From the NCBI RefSeq assembly GCF_026342735.1, contig NZ_JAPEMM010000001.1, positions 3,224,001 through 3,288,000 on the forward strand: DNA of 64,000 nt, in the 5' to 3' direction. The stretch is from Streptomyces sp. NBC_00193 (GTDB lineage: Bacteria > Actinomycetota > Actinomycetes > Streptomycetales > Streptomycetaceae). A model generated the notes under the pieces. That model ran no database searches, had not been told where the DNA came from, and saw nothing but the letters and a program-made list of their open reading frames with translations. A program made the position numbers and the translations under genes. The first letter of the stretch is position 1. Every line of letters begins with the position of its first letter. Of this stretch, positions 56,752-64,000 are shown one piece after another.

Positions 56752-57957
56752 ATGGACTTCGCCTTCGGCGAGGAGGACGAGGAGCTGCGCAGCCAGGCCC
56801 GGGAGTGGCTGGCGGAGCACCTCACGGGACCGTACGAGGAGGCCGTCGGCCTCGGCGGGCCGGGCAGTGAGCACGAGGGCGTCGAGATCCGCCGGTCCTG
56901 GGAGCGGGAGCTGGGGCGCGACGGCTGGATCGGTCAGGGCTGGGAGACCGGTGACGGCGATGCCTACGGCAACCGGCGGCTCTCCCTCACCGGGCAGGTC
57001 GTGTGGGCCGAGGAGTACGCGGCTGCGCGCGCCCCGGCCCGGGTCGGCCACATCGGCGAGAACCTCCTCGCGCCGACCCTGATCGCCTACGGCTCCCCGG
57101 AGCAGCGGGCCCGCTTCCTCCCCGGCATCGCCCGCGGCGAGGAGCTGTGGTGCCAGGGGTACTCCGAACCGGGCGCCGGCTCCGACCTCGCGGGAATCCG
57201 TACGACGGCCGTACGGGACCCGGGCGACGGCCTGTTCCGCGTCACCGGGCAGAAGATCTGGACCTCGCTCGCCCAGGACGCCGACTGGTGCTTCGTCCTG
57301 GCGCGCACCGAAGCCGGGTCCCGGCGGCACCGCGGGCTGTCCTTCCTCCTGGTCCGCATGGACCAGCCGGGCCGGGTCGACGTGCGGCCGATCCGGCAGA
57401 TGTCGGGGACCTCCGAGTTCAACGAGGTGTTCTTCGACGGGGCCGTCGCCGACGAGGTGGTCGGCGGGGAGGGCAACGGCTGGTCCGTGGCCATGGGACT
57501 GCTCGCGCTGGAGCGAGGGGTCTCCACGCTCGTCCAGCAGATCGGCTTCGCGGCCGAACTGGAGCGCGTGGTCAGGGCGTACGTGGACGCCGGCGCGGGC
57601 GACCCGGTCCTGCGCGAACGCCTCGTACGGCAGTGGGCCGAGCTGCGCACGATGCGGTGGAACGCCCTGCGGACGCTCGGCGGCGCGGGCGGCGACCCGG
57701 GTGCGCCCAGCGTGGCCAAGCTGCTGTGGGGCGGCTGGCACCGGCGGCTCGGGGAGCTGGCGGTGGAGGTCCGGGGAGCGGTGGCCACGGCCGGGCCGGG
57801 GCACTGGTCGCCGGGGACCCCGTACGAACTCGGACTCGACGAGGAGCAGCGGCTGTTCCTGTTCACCCGCGCCGACACCATCTACGGCGGCTCGGACGAG
57901 ATCCAGCGCAACATCATCGCCGAGCGCGTGCTCGGCCTGCCTAAGGAGTCCAGGTGA
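56752..57957 (+). CDS. Acyl-CoA dehydrogenase
   Basis: 401 residues from ATG 56752. Motifs LWCQGYSEPGAGSDLAGIRTTA, FRVTGQKIWTSLAQDADWCF and a C-terminal ADTIYGGSDEIQRNIIAERVLGLPKESR. Full length, so probably catalytic without a partner, unlike the 49448/50610 pair. Overlaps the alcohol dehydrogenase gene by 4 bp. Confidence 0.88.
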   Translation: MDFAFGEEDEELRSQAREWLAEHLTGPYEEAVGLGGPGSEHEGVEIRRSWERELGRDGWIGQGWETGDGDAYGNRRLSLTGQVVWAEEYAAARAPARVGHIGENLLAPTLIAYGSPEQRARFLPGIARGEELWCQGYSEPGAGSDLAGIRTTAVRDPGDGLFRVTGQKIWTSLAQDADWCFVLARTEAGSRRHRGLSFLLVRMDQPGRVDVRPIRQMSGTSEFNEVFFDGAVADEVVGGEGNGWSVAMGLLALERGVSTLVQQIGFAAELERVVRAYVDAGAGDPVLRERLVRQWAELRTMRWNALRTLGGAGGDPGAPSVAKLLWGGWHRRLGELAVEVRGAVATAGPGHWSPGTPYELGLDEEQRLFLFTRADTIYGGSDEIQRNIIAERVLGLPKESR

Positions 57958-59021
57958 GAGGCGTCGTATTCGACGGCAAGCAGGCCCAGGTGGTCGACGA
58001 TCTGGAGATCCGGGACCCGGGGCCGGGGGAGGTGCTGGTCGCGATAGCGGCGGCCGGTCTGTGCCACAGCGATCTGTCGGTGATCGACGGGACGATCCCG
58101 TTCCCGCCGCCGGTGGTGCTGGGGCACGAGGGCGCGGGCGTGGTGGAGGCGGTCGGTTCCGGGGTCACGCACGTGGTGCCCGGCGACCACGTCTCGCTGT
58201 CCACGCTCGCCAACTGCGGGGCCTGCGCCGACTGCGACCGCGGCCGGCCGACCATGTGCCGCAAGGCGATCGGGATGCCGGGGCAGCCGTTCTCGCGGGG
58301 CGGCAAGCCGCTCTTCCAGTTCGCGTCCAACTCGGCCTTCGCGGAGCGGACGATCGTCAAGGCCGTGCAGGCCGTGAAGATCCCCAAGGACATCCCGCTG
58401 ACCTCGGCCGCGCTCATCGGCTGCGGGGTCCTGACGGGCGTGGGCGCCGTGCTGAACCGGGCCAAGGTGGACCGCGGCGAGAGCGTGGTCGTCATCGGCA
58501 CCGGCGGCATCGGCCTCAACGTGCTCCAGGGCGCCCGGATCGCGGGCGCCACGACGATCGTGGCGATCGACGCGAACCCGGCGAAGGAGGCGGTGGCCCG
58601 GCAGTTCGGCGCCACGCACTTCATCGACGCCTCGGCGGTGGCGGACTCCTCGGCGGCAGTGAAGGAGATCCTGCCCACGGGCGCGGACCACGCCTTCGAG
58701 TGCGTGGGCAACGTCAAGCTGATCCGGCAGGCGATCGACCTGCTGGACCGGCACGGGCAGGCGGTGCTGCTCGGCGTGCCCGGCTTCAAGGAGGAGGCGG
58801 CCTTCCAGGTCTCGTCCATGTACCTGGACAAGACGATCATGGGCTGCCGGTACGGGTCCTCGCGCCCGCAGCGGGACATCGCGCTGTACGCGGAGCTCTA
58901 CCGGCAGGGCAAGCTGCTGCTGGACGAACTGGTCACCGAGGTCTACCCGGTCGAGGACTTCGCCAAGGCCGTGGACGACGCCCACCACGGGCGGGTGGCC
59001 CGCGGGGTCCTCACCTTCTGA
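57954..59021 (+). CDS. Zinc-dependent alcohol dehydrogenase
   Basis: 355 residues from GTG 57954 (GTGA overlap). Catalytic zinc ligands in AAGLCHSDLSV and GHEGAGVVEAVG. Structural zinc CGACADCDRGRPTMC. NAD-binding GTGGIGLNVLQGARIAGA. Similar to the class III/aryl-alcohol dehydrogenase group acting on alcohols released from acyl-CoA or aromatic catabolism. Last gene of the SDR operon. Confidence 0.9.
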   Translation: MRGVVFDGKQAQVVDDLEIRDPGPGEVLVAIAAAGLCHSDLSVIDGTIPFPPPVVLGHEGAGVVEAVGSGVTHVVPGDHVSLSTLANCGACADCDRGRPTMCRKAIGMPGQPFSRGGKPLFQFASNSAFAERTIVKAVQAVKIPKDIPLTSAALIGCGVLTGVGAVLNRAKVDRGESVVVIGTGGIGLNVLQGARIAGATTIVAIDANPAKEAVARQFGATHFIDASAVADSSAAVKEILPTGADHAFECVGNVKLIRQAIDLLDRHGQAVLLGVPGFKEEAAFQVSSMYLDKTIMGCRYGSSRPQRDIALYAELYRQGKLLLDELVTEVYPVEDFAKAVDDAHHGRVARGVLTF

Positions 59022-59064
59022 ACCTGCCGAGCGTGGCCGCTGCTGCGCGCGGGCGGGTGCCGGG

Positions 59065-59973
59065 TCAGTTCTCCCGGACCACCCAGGCCAGCGCCAGCAG
59101 CGGGGTCAGGCTGCCCAGGAAGGCGGGCAGCCGGTGGAAGCCGCCGACCTCGAACTCCAGGGCGACGGGCAGCAGCAGGGCCAGCCCGCACAGCAGGATG
59201 CCGAGGACCGGCAGGTGCAGGAGGGGGCGGAACCGGCGCAGGCTCTGCACCTGGAAGTCGAACAGCTCCGACTTGATCCAGGCGCCCGCTCCGATGAGGA
59301 ACGGCAGGACGAAGACGAGGACCACCACCATGAAGGGGCCGAAGAGCTGGCCGAAATCGAAGGCCCAGTGCTCCGCGGCGCCCTCCTCGGGGTGGCCGGG
59401 GGCGTAGTAGGCGTCCACGAGCATCCCCTCCGCGGGCCGTCGGCTGGTGGTGTACTCCTCCAGGACCAGCTCGCGGGGGCCGGTGGTGAAGGGGACGCGC
59501 ACGAGGAGGTCGGTGGTCCAGAACCCCGCGGTGTCCTCCCCGGGCGGGCTGTACACCGGATCGCCGACCGGCCGGACGATCTCCACGTCGCGCCGCTCGT
59601 AGCCGATCCGCTCCAGGCGCTCGCGCTCCATGCCCTCCGCGCTGGAACCGGTGACGCCCACCATCCAGGCGGCGGCCACCGCGAACGGCACCCCGAAGGC
59701 GAACAGCCAGCTCAGGACCCGGTCCGAGGGGCGGCCGCCGGGCAGCGGCCGCGGCTTGTCCAGCGGACCGATCCGGCCCGCCCGGCACGAGGCCGCGACC
59801 CAGCAGCAGGCGAAGACGGCGGAGGCGCCGGCGAGGCACAGCTCGGCCGTCAGCGGCGGGTAGGAGGAGACGGAGAGCAGTGCGCAGAGGATCGTGGCGA
59901 GCGTGCAGCCCACCGTCAGCCAGCCGGTGACACCGGTCCACCGGCTGCGCCCCGACTCGTACGTGTTTCCCAT
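59065..59973 (-). CDS. DUF3592-like membrane protein
   Basis: 302 residues from ATG 59973. Five likely membrane segments: about 15-35, 42-60, 87-105, 215-240 and 258-280. An extracellular loop of about 110 residues carries RRDVEIVRPVGDPVYSPPGED and LLVRVPFTTGPRELVLEEY, which resembles DUF3592-type loops. Function unknown; it does not look like part of the catabolic cluster. Confidence 0.62.
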   Translation of the reverse strand: MGNTYESGRSRWTGVTGWLTVGCTLATILCALLSVSSYPPLTAELCLAGASAVFACCWVAASCRAGRIGPLDKPRPLPGGRPSDRVLSWLFAFGVPFAVAAAWMVGVTGSSAEGMERERLERIGYERRDVEIVRPVGDPVYSPPGEDTAGFWTTDLLVRVPFTTGPRELVLEEYTTSRRPAEGMLVDAYYAPGHPEEGAAEHWAFDFGQLFGPFMVVVLVFVLPFLIGAGAWIKSELFDFQVQSLRRFRPLLHLPVLGILLCGLALLLPVALEFEVGGFHRLPAFLGSLTPLLALAWVVREN

Positions 59974-60065
59974 GGCCCCCCGCCTGTTCGAGATCCGCAG
60001 GATAGCGAGGGTGTGGCGGCGTGCCGGTCCGTACGCCCGGGACCGACTCGCGGAAGGCTGGCGCC

Positions 60066-60629
60066 ATGCGGAAACTGATCTACGGCATGAACCTGTCCCT
60101 GGACGGCTACATCGCCGCGCCCGGCGACGACATCGGCTGGAGCGTGCCGAGCGACGAGCTGTTCCAGTTCTGGTCCGACCAGTTGCAGGCGATCGACCTG
60201 GAGCTGTACGGGCGCAAGCTGTGGCAGACGATGAGCTCCTACTGGCCGACCGGCGACCAGCAGCCCGGGGCGACCCCGGCGGAGATCGAGTACGCACGCC
60301 GGTGGCGGGACCTGTCGAAGGTGGTGTTCTCCTCGACGGTCGACGAGGTCGACTGGAACACCCGCCTGGTCACCGGCGACGCGGTCGCCGAGATCACCCG
60401 GCTCAAGGCGGAGGACGGCGGCCCGATGCACATCGGCGGCGCGACGCTGGCCGGGGCGGCCGTGCGGGCCGGGCTGGTCGACGAGTACCTGCTGGCCACC
60501 GCGCCGGTCCTGGTGGGCGGCGGCACGCCGTTCTTCACGGCGCTGGACAGCTGGGTGAACCTGAACCTGGTGGAGACGCGGACGCTCCCCTGCGGCGTGA
60601 TCCTGACCAGGTACGAGACGAGGCGCTGA
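60066..60629 (+). CDS. Dihydrofolate reductase-fold (RibD C-terminal-like) reductase
   Basis: 187 residues from ATG 60066. It begins LIYGMNLSLDGYIAAPGDDIGW and contains ELYGRKLWQTM, MHIGGATLAGAAVRAGLVDEYLLATAPVLVGGGTPFF, the usual YwjB/RibD-C family blocks that bind NADPH. Substrate unknown. It ends 3 bp before the stop of the converging flavin reductase gene. Confidence 0.85.
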   Translation: MRKLIYGMNLSLDGYIAAPGDDIGWSVPSDELFQFWSDQLQAIDLELYGRKLWQTMSSYWPTGDQQPGATPAEIEYARRWRDLSKVVFSSTVDEVDWNTRLVTGDAVAEITRLKAEDGGPMHIGGATLAGAAVRAGLVDEYLLATAPVLVGGGTPFFTALDSWVNLNLVETRTLPCGVILTRYETRR

Positions 60630-60632
60630 GCG

Positions 60633-61265
60633 TCAGTCGGTGAAGCGGCCGAAGCGGCCCTTGTGGAAGAGGAGGGGGTCGCCCTCGCCGGCCGCGCCCA
60701 TGGCCTCGACCTTGCCCACGACGATGAGGTGGTCCCCGCCGGTGTGCACGGCGTGGATCCGGCAGTCGATCCAGGCGGGCACCGCGTCGAGCTGCGGGGA
60801 GCCCGTGGCGGGGGCCGGGGTGTGGGCGACGCCGGCGAACTTGTCGGCGCCGCTGACGGCGAAGGCCCGGCACAGATCGCCCTGTTCGGCGCCGAGGATG
60901 TTCACGCAGAACACCCCGGTGCGGGCGATGCGCGGCCAGGTGGTCGACGTACGGGCCACCATGAAGGTGACCAGCGGCGGGTCGAGGGAGAGCGAGGCGA
61001 AGGACTGGCAGGCGAAGCCTGCCGGGCCGTCCTCGCCCTCGCCGGGCGGGGACGTGATGATCGTGACCCCGCTGGCGAAGTTCCCCAGTACGGCGCGGAA
61101 CTCGGCGGGGCTGACGGGCGCGCGCTCGTCCTCGCCGACGGCCCGCAGATCGGGGCGGGGCAGTGCTTCGACGGGCTCGGCCCCGGGCTCCGCGGCGGCG
61201 GAGGGGAGGGAGCCGACTGATCTGAGGTATCGGACGACGGTGGCCGCCATCCCTGCGTGTCCCAT
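60633..61265 (-). CDS. Flavin reductase-domain protein
   Basis: 210 residues from ATG 61265; GTG 61268 and ATG 61250 are alternatives. The flavin reductase domain covers about 50-210: FRAVLGNFASGVTIITS, GFACQSFASLSLDPPLVTFMVA, GVFCVNILGAEQGDLCRAFA, and a terminal LLFHKGRFGRF. Such proteins supply reduced FMN/FAD to two-component monooxygenases like HsaA/HsaB. No oxygenase partner is adjacent, but the operator 16 bp upstream matches those of the catabolic cluster. Confidence 0.85.
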   Translation of the reverse strand: MGHAGMAATVVRYLRSVGSLPSAAAEPGAEPVEALPRPDLRAVGEDERAPVSPAEFRAVLGNFASGVTIITSPPGEGEDGPAGFACQSFASLSLDPPLVTFMVARTSTTWPRIARTGVFCVNILGAEQGDLCRAFAVSGADKFAGVAHTPAPATGSPQLDAVPAWIDCRIHAVHTGGDHLIVVGKVEAMGAAGEGDPLLFHKGRFGRFTD

Positions 61266-61280
61266 CACATCTCGATTGAA

Positions 61281-61297
61281 GCTGACGGTTCGTCAGA
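61281..61297. promoter_or_regulatory. TetR-type operator-like palindrome, site 4
   Basis: GCTGACGGTTCGTCAGA, 16 bp before the flavin reductase start, with a perfect CTGACG/CGTCAG core. Confidence 0.6.
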
Positions 61298-61363
61298 TGG
61301 GAAGGGGGGTGTAGGGTCCACCGTGGATTGAACGTGTTCAATTAACGATCCGGGGGGATCTCC

Positions 61364-62278
61364 ATGGGGACTGGCACGTGGAACGGCGTGGTCGTGGCGC
61401 AGCCGAAGGGCCGCGACTGGAGCGGCATCGCGCCGGGCGCGGAGCTCGTCGCGGCAGGGCAGTTCCAGACCGCGGCGGTGTGGTGGCAGCTCAGCTCCTT
61501 CACGCAGGACCCCTACGGCCGCGGTTACGGAGGCGGCATCGGCATCCTCTTCGGCCTCGCCTTCATGGTCACCCTCCAGCCGCTGCTCATGTACGGCGCG
61601 GGCTGGCTGCACAGCGCCCTGTTCACCACTCCCGCGATGGGTCTCTCGAACGCCATGGGCGTGCGCACCCGTATCCCCGCCCCCTGGTGGGCCCTGCCGG
61701 CAGTGGTCCTGCTCGCAGCCGTGTACGCCGCACCCCTGGCCCTGCTGTTCGACAGCCCGTACGCCGCGACCTGGGGCTGGACCGCCGCCGCCGGGGTGCT
61801 CCCCACGGGCGTGGCGGTGATCGCCCGGATGCGGTGCTGGGCGAAGGGCCCGGTACGGCGGTGGACACTGGCACCGGCAGGCCTCGCGATCCTCGTCGCC
61901 TTCGTCGCCGGGTTCGGCGGACTCGCTAGCGGACCCGGGTACACGCCGCCGGTGCTGGGCCGCGCCGACTACGTCGGCGAGTGGACCGGCGACGGCGTCC
62001 GGCTCGAACTCGACGGTCAGGGCGGGGCGATGGCGGAGAAGCTTCCCGTCGACGACGGGTTCGACGTGGTCGACCGCTGCTCGGGACCCGGCACGTGGAA
62101 GGACCGGCCGGCCGACGACTCCTACCGGGCGGGCGTGGTCCTCGCCGTTCCGGAGTGCGGGCGGGGCGCCTCGCTGGTGTGGGAGCTGGCGGGCACCACG
62201 GCGGAGCCGGAGCTGTTCGTGCTGATCGGAGACCCGGACGACGGGGACGTGCGCGTGCTGCGGAAGCGGGCGCGGTAG
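61364..62278 (+). CDS. Multi-pass membrane protein of unknown function
   Basis: 304 residues from ATG 61364. Likely membrane helices at about 60-80, 105-128, 133-152 and 167-187 precede a soluble C-terminal domain of about 110 residues (YVGEWTGDGVRLELDGQGG) that resembles small beta-rich exported domains. No family recognised. Its 3' end overlaps the converging regulator gene by 157 bp. Confidence 0.6.
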   Translation: MGTGTWNGVVVAQPKGRDWSGIAPGAELVAAGQFQTAAVWWQLSSFTQDPYGRGYGGGIGILFGLAFMVTLQPLLMYGAGWLHSALFTTPAMGLSNAMGVRTRIPAPWWALPAVVLLAAVYAAPLALLFDSPYAATWGWTAAAGVLPTGVAVIARMRCWAKGPVRRWTLAPAGLAILVAFVAGFGGLASGPGYTPPVLGRADYVGEWTGDGVRLELDGQGGAMAEKLPVDDGFDVVDRCSGPGTWKDRPADDSYRAGVVLAVPECGRGASLVWELAGTTAEPELFVLIGDPDDGDVRVLRKRAR

Positions 62279-63222
62279 GCGGTCGGGGCGACGCCCAGAC
62301 TCTGCTGGAACACGCGCCGCATCGTCTCGGCGGAGCCGAAGCCCGACTGCGCGGCCACCGCGTCCACCGGGTCGTCGCCGGCCTCCAGGAGGCCCTGGGC
62401 GGCTTCGAGGCGGACGGATTCCAGGTACTGCCCCGGCGTCATCCCGGTCTCCGCGCGGAACAGCCGGGCGAGGTGGCGGCCGCTGACCCCGGCGTCCCGG
62501 GAGGCCTCGTCGAGCGAGAGCCGGGGATCGGCCCCGATGGAGTCCATGACCGCGCGCAGCACCGGGTGCTTCGCCTCCCGCGGGGTCAGGCGGGCGCTGT
62601 ACTGGGACTGCCCGCCGGGGCGGGCCATGAAGACGACCAGCTCCCGCGCGACCTCCCGGGCGATCGCGGCCCCGTGGTCCTCCTCGACCAGCGACAACGC
62701 GAGGTCGATGCCCGAGGTCACCCCGGCGGAGGTGACGACGTGCCCGTCCCGGACGAACACCGGATCCGCCTCCACCCGCACCCGCGGGTACGCGGCCGCG
62801 AGCTGCGCCGCCAGCCGCCAGTGCGTGACCGCCCGCCGCCCGTCGAGCACCCCGGTCTCCGCCAGTACGAAGGCCCCGGCGCACACCGAGGTGACCCGGC
62901 GCGAGCGGCGCACGAGCTCGGCGACCAGGCCCGTCAGGGCCGGATCGGAGACGGCCCGCCGCCAGTCGCTGCGGCCGGGGACGACGAGCGTCCCGGGCCG
63001 GGCCGGCAGGCCGTCCGGGCCGCCGTCCGCGCCGATGCGCACGCCCGAGGAGGTGCGGACGTCGGCCCCGTCCGGGGAGACGATCCGGACCTCGTAGCGG
63101 GCGCCGTGGACATTGGCGGTGCTGAACACCTCGGCAGGCCCCGTGACATCGAGCAGCTGCACGCCGTCGAAGGCGACGACGACGATGCTGTGCGGGGCGG
63201 GCCGCGCGGCTACTCGTCCCAC
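62122..63222 (-). CDS. GlxA-family transcriptional regulator (DJ-1/PfpI + AraC)
   Basis: 366 residues from GTG 63222, inside the end of the HD gene. Residues 10-175 form a DJ-1/PfpI domain (VVVAFDGVQLLDVTGPAEVFSTAN, nucleophile-elbow-like SVCAGAFVLAETG). Residues 215-320 are AraC HTH (LSLDEASRDAGVSGRHLARLFRAETGMTPGQYLESVRLEAA, SGFGSAETMRRVFQQSLGVAPTAYRARF). The family usually ends soon after YRARF. Here about 45 Ser/Thr/Pro-rich residues follow that are antisense to the neighbouring gene, so a lost stop codon is possible. Likely controls the overlapping HD gene. Confidence 0.83.
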   Translation of the reverse strand: MGRVAARPAPHSIVVVAFDGVQLLDVTGPAEVFSTANVHGARYEVRIVSPDGADVRTSSGVRIGADGGPDGLPARPGTLVVPGRSDWRRAVSDPALTGLVAELVRRSRRVTSVCAGAFVLAETGVLDGRRAVTHWRLAAQLAAAYPRVRVEADPVFVRDGHVVTSAGVTSGIDLALSLVEEDHGAAIAREVARELVVFMARPGGQSQYSARLTPREAKHPVLRAVMDSIGADPRLSLDEASRDAGVSGRHLARLFRAETGMTPGQYLESVRLEAAQGLLEAGDDPVDAVAAQSGFGSAETMRRVFQQSLGVAPTAYRARFRSTRTSPSSGSPISTNSSGSAVVPASSHTSEAPRPHSGTARTTPAR

Positions 63223-63863
63223 GGGGAGTCCAGGACCACGCGGACGAAGTCCCCGCGCTCGAAACCGGGCACGTGGTGCGCGAGCACGTCGGCCTTGATG
63301 TTGCCGAAGGTGGTGCCGGGCTTGGGCGCCACGCCGTCGGCGAAGGCGCGCAGGATGCGCTCCTTGAACCGCGGGCGCGGGTGCAGGGCGACGACCGCCG
63401 CGCGGTCCGCCTCGGCGAGGTCGTGGTAGCCGATGCCGAGCACGTCGTACTCCACGCCCGCCGTCACCAGCGCCACCTCGGGTTCCATGTGCTCCGGGAT
63501 GCCCGGGGTGGTGTGCAGGGCGATCGCCGTCCACACCCGGCGCACCGCGTCCTCGGGGACCCCGTGGGTCCGCAGGAACCGGCGGGCCTCGTCGGCGCCG
63601 TCCACCTCGAAGCGGCGGCCGCTGGCCCGGAAGGGCTCGGTGAGGCCGAGGTCGTGGAACATCGCAGCCACGTAGAGCAGTTCGGGATCCGCCTCGATGC
63701 CCAGGCGCCGGCCCTGGAGGCTGCCGAAGAAGTACACGCGGCGGGAGTGGTCGTAGAGCAGCTCGCTCACGCCGTCCCGGACGAGCTCGGTCGCCTCCTT
63801 CGCCAGCCGCGAGTCCGGTACCGGGATCGGGACCGTGTGGGTGAGTGCGTCGCTCGTCGTCAT
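63210..63863 (-). CDS. HD-domain hydrolase
   Basis: 217 residues from ATG 63863 with AAGGGACGAG upstream. Metal-binding HD motif LLYVAAMFHDLGL with the preceding YDHSRRVYFFGSLQGRR and later IALHTTPGIPEHM, resembling cyanamide hydratase-like HD proteins often found next to GlxA regulators. The substrate is uncertain. It overlaps the regulator gene by 13 bp, suggesting one transcript. Confidence 0.82.
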   Translation of the reverse strand: MTTSDALTHTVPIPVPDSRLAKEATELVRDGVSELLYDHSRRVYFFGSLQGRRLGIEADPELLYVAAMFHDLGLTEPFRASGRRFEVDGADEARRFLRTHGVPEDAVRRVWTAIALHTTPGIPEHMEPEVALVTAGVEYDVLGIGYHDLAEADRAAVVALHPRPRFKERILRAFADGVAPKPGTTFGNIKADVLAHHVPGFERGDFVRVVLDSPWDE

Positions 63864-64000
63864 GTCTGCTCGTCCCTTCGTGGGCTCCGTGCGGGTCCCC
63901 ACCAGTCTTCGGGGCCCGCACCTCCTCGCGCCATGACCGTCGGGCCATACATCCCACAGATACGGACACGGGCGGGGGCGGGGACGGCCGTACGGGTGAT

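Noticed and set aside
1..64000. tRNA, rRNA, replication origin or prophage modules
   Set aside because: No cloverleaf with a TTCRA arm, rRNA-like sequence, DnaA-box cluster or phage structural genes were noticed.

Overview
The window is a chromosomal segment of a Streptomyces or very close relative. GC is very high throughout, GTG starts and 4-bp ATGA/GTGA overlaps are common, and several proteins are recognisably streptomycete: a DmdR1/IdeR-type iron regulator of exactly 230 residues, an SCO4402-type protein, an NsdA-like TPR regulator and SigE-like ECF sigma factors. Gene order from citrate synthase and pdxH through dmdR to purU looks like the conserved Streptomyces core; this comparison is from memory and was not computed.

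Layout. (1) 1-9106: a polycistronic acyl-CoA catabolic operon: TIGR03084 protein, AtuA, carboxyltransferase, biotin carboxylase, acyl-CoA dehydrogenase, then an enoyl-CoA hydratase and a TetR regulator. It fits leucine or acyclic-terpene (methylcrotonyl/geranyl-CoA) breakdown. A dispersed palindromic repeat lies inside atuA in frame, and fuller copies sit at 7397-7652 and 20681-20925. (2) 9207-13964: citrate synthase, pdxH, a duplicated 270-bp unit carrying a putative promoter, a 12-codon ORF and a strong hairpin, then PH-like and PAS proteins. (3) 13965-17314: a lower-GC island with a ROK protein, an AlpA-like HTH protein and a 675-residue TnpB/Cas12-like RuvC nuclease, divergent across a perfect 14-bp-arm palindrome. 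The nuclease stop codon lands on the stop codon of the neighbouring SIS gene. (4) 17315-20329: SIS protein, DmdR1 with a long antisense ORF (adm-like), and an alpha/beta hydrolase behind a LexA-box-like site. (5) 20330-23153: a decaying mosaic of truncated genes. (6) 23271-28208: ABC exporter, prim-pol protein, TPR regulator. (7) 28267-46404: cell-surface and secreted proteins (duplicated Ig-like proteins, a Q/P-rich membrane protein, an ABC-type lipoprotein, a giant Ala-rich ALF protein, a serine protease homologue lacking its catalytic His), interleaved with purU, an ECF sigma/anti-sigma pair and an EF-hand protein. (8) 46500-61265: a second catabolic cluster (acyl-CoA ligase, amidohydrolase, three acyl-CoA dehydrogenases, cyclase, SDR, zinc alcohol dehydrogenase, flavin reductase), interrupted by a sigma-factor locus. 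(9) 61364-63863: a membrane protein, a GlxA-type regulator and an HD protein.

How parts work together. The second catabolic cluster is probably one regulon: near-identical 17-bp palindromes related to TCTGACGGTTCGTCAGA lie in both divergent promoter regions (48086, 48171, 55696) and directly upstream of the flavin reductase (61281). The strongest candidates for something undescribed are the TnpB-like nuclease/HTH pair, the duplicated micro-ORF units at 11206-11813, and this shared operator set.
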